Shown here: one piece after another, positions 16,979 to 18,135 of the stretch | How the letters are laid out: the number at the start of each line of letters is the position of its first letter | Position numbering within the stretch: position 1 is the stretch's first letter | NCBI GenBank assembly: GCA_964484385.1 | Contig: CAZAFV010000057.1 | Location: 1-18,135 of the forward strand | Length of the DNA: 18,135 bases | Source of the DNA: Poriferisodalis sp964484385 | Lineage (GTDB): Bacteria; Actinomycetota; Acidimicrobiia; Acidimicrobiales; Poriferisodalaceae | Direction of reading: 5' to 3' | Notes under the pieces: generated by a model | The model's database searches: none | What the model saw: only the letters and a program-made list of their open reading frames with translations | What the model was told of the DNA's origin: nothing | Position numbers and translations under genes: made by a program

Positions 16979-17905
16979 ATGTCCGCTGCGCTGGCGGTCG
17001 AAGCCGAGGACTACCTGGGTTGGCTGTCGAACGAGCGAGGCCGAGCGCCGCGCACTGTGGCGTCGTACCGGGCCGACCTCGGCGGGTTCGCGGCATGGCT
17101 CGAGGCACGAGGCACCGATCTGCTGGGTGCGAGCTCTGCTGACATCGCGGCCTACCTGGCGCACCTGCGCGACGATCTCGGTCGGGCAGCTTCCACTGCC
17201 GCCCGGGCTGCGGTCAGCCTTCGCGGCCTCTACCGGTTCCTGGTTGCCGAGGATCTGGCTTCGACCGATCCCGCCGGTGCGCTCGACATGCCCCGGGCGC
17301 CGGCCGGGCTGCCGCGGGCGTTGCGGCGCGATCAGGTCGAGCGGCTCCTGGCATCCCCGGTGGGGGACAGCCCGCTGGTGCGACGAGACCGGGCAATGCT
17401 CGAAGTGCTCTACGGCATGGGCCTGCGCGCCAGCGAGCTGGTGGCGCTCTCGCTGGGCGACGTCGATCTCGACGAGCGGCTCATGCGGGTGTGGGGCAAG
17501 GGCGGCAAGGAGCGCGTGGTGCCAGTGGGGCGCCACGCCGCCGATGCAGTGGGCGAGTGGCTGAGCGGCGCCGGGCGGGAGGCGCTGGAGCCTGCTGCGT
17601 GGCGGTCGAGAGACGATGCCGCAGCGCTGTTCCTGAATGCCCGGGGCCGCCGCATCACCCGTCAGGGCGTCTGGCTGATCGTGCGCCGCCACGGCGACCG
17701 CGTCGGACTCGGGCCCGATGAGCTCACCACCCATGTGCTGCGCCATTCCTGCGCTACCCACATGCTCGACGGCGGTGCCGACATCCGCAGCGTGCAGGAA
17801 CTGCTGGGTCACGCGTCGATCTCCAGCACCCAGCGCTACACCGCAGTGTCACAGGAACGGCTGACCGACGTCTACCGCCAAGCCCACCCCCGCGCCCGCT
17901 ACTGA
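16979..17905 (+). CDS. xerD: Site-specific tyrosine recombinase XerD/XerC
   Basis: Resolves chromosome dimers at dif sites with its partner recombinase; 308 residues (E. coli XerD 298). The N-terminal SAM-like core-binding domain (about 1-95) starts VEAEDYLGWLSNERGRAPRTVASYRADL. The catalytic domain keeps all six active residues: R150 (GLRASEL), K174 (GKGGKER), H252 and R255 (HVLRHSCATHM), H278 (LGHASI) and the nucleophile Y287 (STQRYTAV). Their spacing equals that of E. coli XerD. ATG 16979 lies 2 bases after the pyrG stop; a longer open frame reaching back to 16091 runs across pyrG and is not real. The name xerD follows its place after pyrG in actinobacteria; XerC cannot be excluded by sequence alone. 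Confidence 0.93.
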   Translation: MSAALAVEAEDYLGWLSNERGRAPRTVASYRADLGGFAAWLEARGTDLLGASSADIAAYLAHLRDDLGRAASTAARAAVSLRGLYRFLVAEDLASTDPAGALDMPRAPAGLPRALRRDQVERLLASPVGDSPLVRRDRAMLEVLYGMGLRASELVALSLGDVDLDERLMRVWGKGGKERVVPVGRHAADAVGEWLSGAGREALEPAAWRSRDDAAALFLNARGRRITRQGVWLIVRRHGDRVGLGPDELTTHVLRHSCATHMLDGGADIRSVQELLGHASISSTQRYTAVSQERLTDVYRQAHPRARY

Positions 17906-18071
17906 GTGGCACACCGCCATTGGATTCCTCGACGGCGTCACCATCGACGACACCGACATGGTCAAAGACCGCCTGCGCGCCTGAGAGGCCATGGAACTCT
18001 GGATCGACGCGGCGCAGGAATACGGAGATCTGATGGAAGAGCCGAAGGGCCAACGTCTGATGTTCGTCTAG
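17904..18071 (+). pseudogene. Decayed HicB-antitoxin-like fragment
   Basis: One frame reads EWHTAIGFLDGVTIDDTDMV-KDRLRA, then TGA (17982-17984), then EAMELWIDAAQEYGD-LMEEPKGQRLMFV and TAG (18069-18071). The join of DRLR..EAMELWI..A.E.GD...EPKG.RLMF resembles the helix and C-terminal tail of HicB-type antitoxins (typically ..LREAIELWIE.A.E.G.PIPEP.). The TGA and possibly 6 extra bases (GCCTGA) break it. The N-terminal HicB core is missing, and no toxin gene is present to the left. ATG 17991 could still encode a 26-residue peptide. The resemblance is from memory and moderate only. Confidence 0.4.
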
Positions 18072-18080
18072 GGACCACGG

Positions 18081-18135
18081 GGGGACTGTCAAGAATTTTG
18101 TGTATCGGGCGTGATCTGAGGGTCCGCAGCCGGGG
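18081..18135. mobile_element. Probable terminal end of an IS256-family insertion sequence (continues beyond window)
   Basis: GGGGACTGTCAAGAATTTTG at 18081-18100, continuing TGTATCG, has the look of an IS256-type terminal inverted repeat (pattern ...TGTCAAGAA..TTGTGTA). No transposase codons lie in the 55 bases available, and the second end and target duplication are outside the window. It directly follows the broken HicB-like fragment. The family is assigned from the remembered repeat consensus, not from a search. Confidence 0.5.

Overview
The window looks like chromosomal DNA from a GC-rich actinobacterium. Several start codons are GTG and neighbouring genes often share stop/start bases. The order tlyA - NAD kinase - recN - steA - steB - ... 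- pyrG - xerD matches, from memory, the Mycobacterium tuberculosis block Rv1694-Rv1701. The divergence of several proteins and the extra genes suggest a lineage outside the mycobacteria, perhaps Acidimicrobiia-like, but that placement is inference.

Layout. Bases 1-328 are the 3' end of a 23S rRNA gene. A spacer with two tandem near-identical hairpins follows, then 5S rRNA (482-597) and an rrn terminator (603-632). Next come a TPR protein (661-1725), a DhnA-type class I fructose-bisphosphate aldolase (1867-2952), and the two-subunit 2-oxoglutarate:ferredoxin oxidoreductase korA-korB (3080-6044). A tightly coupled block runs from 6109 to 13649: tlyA, NAD kinase, recN, a SteA homologue, a SteB/MctB homologue, a family 2 glycosyltransferase and a divergent MraY/WecA-like membrane protein. 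Most junctions overlap by 1-4 bases. A convergent 8-oxoguanine deaminase-like amidohydrolase (15163-13658, minus strand) separates this block from pyrG (15312-16976) and a XerC/D tyrosine recombinase (16979-17905). The right edge holds a decayed HicB-antitoxin-like fragment and what looks like the terminal repeat of an IS256-type insertion sequence that continues outside the window.

Function. The left half is central metabolism: triose/hexose interconversion and reductive or oxidative 2-oxoacid chemistry using ferredoxin. The middle block combines ribosome methylation, NADP supply and DNA double-strand-break repair with a cell-envelope and division module (SteA, SteB, GT2, MraY-like). pyrG and xerD supply CTP and chromosome-dimer resolution.

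Most unusual points. The SteB/MctB-like gene has an in-frame TAG at codon 26, exactly between its membrane anchor and the rest of the protein. The four-gene SteA-SteB-GT2-MraY-like module pairs division factors with an undefined glycan or lipid-carrier enzyme whose catalytic-loop motif is altered. The SteA homologue keeps a thiamine-pyrophosphokinase-like acidic motif that I recall being lost in the mycobacterial protein. No stretch longer than 300 bases lacks a feature.
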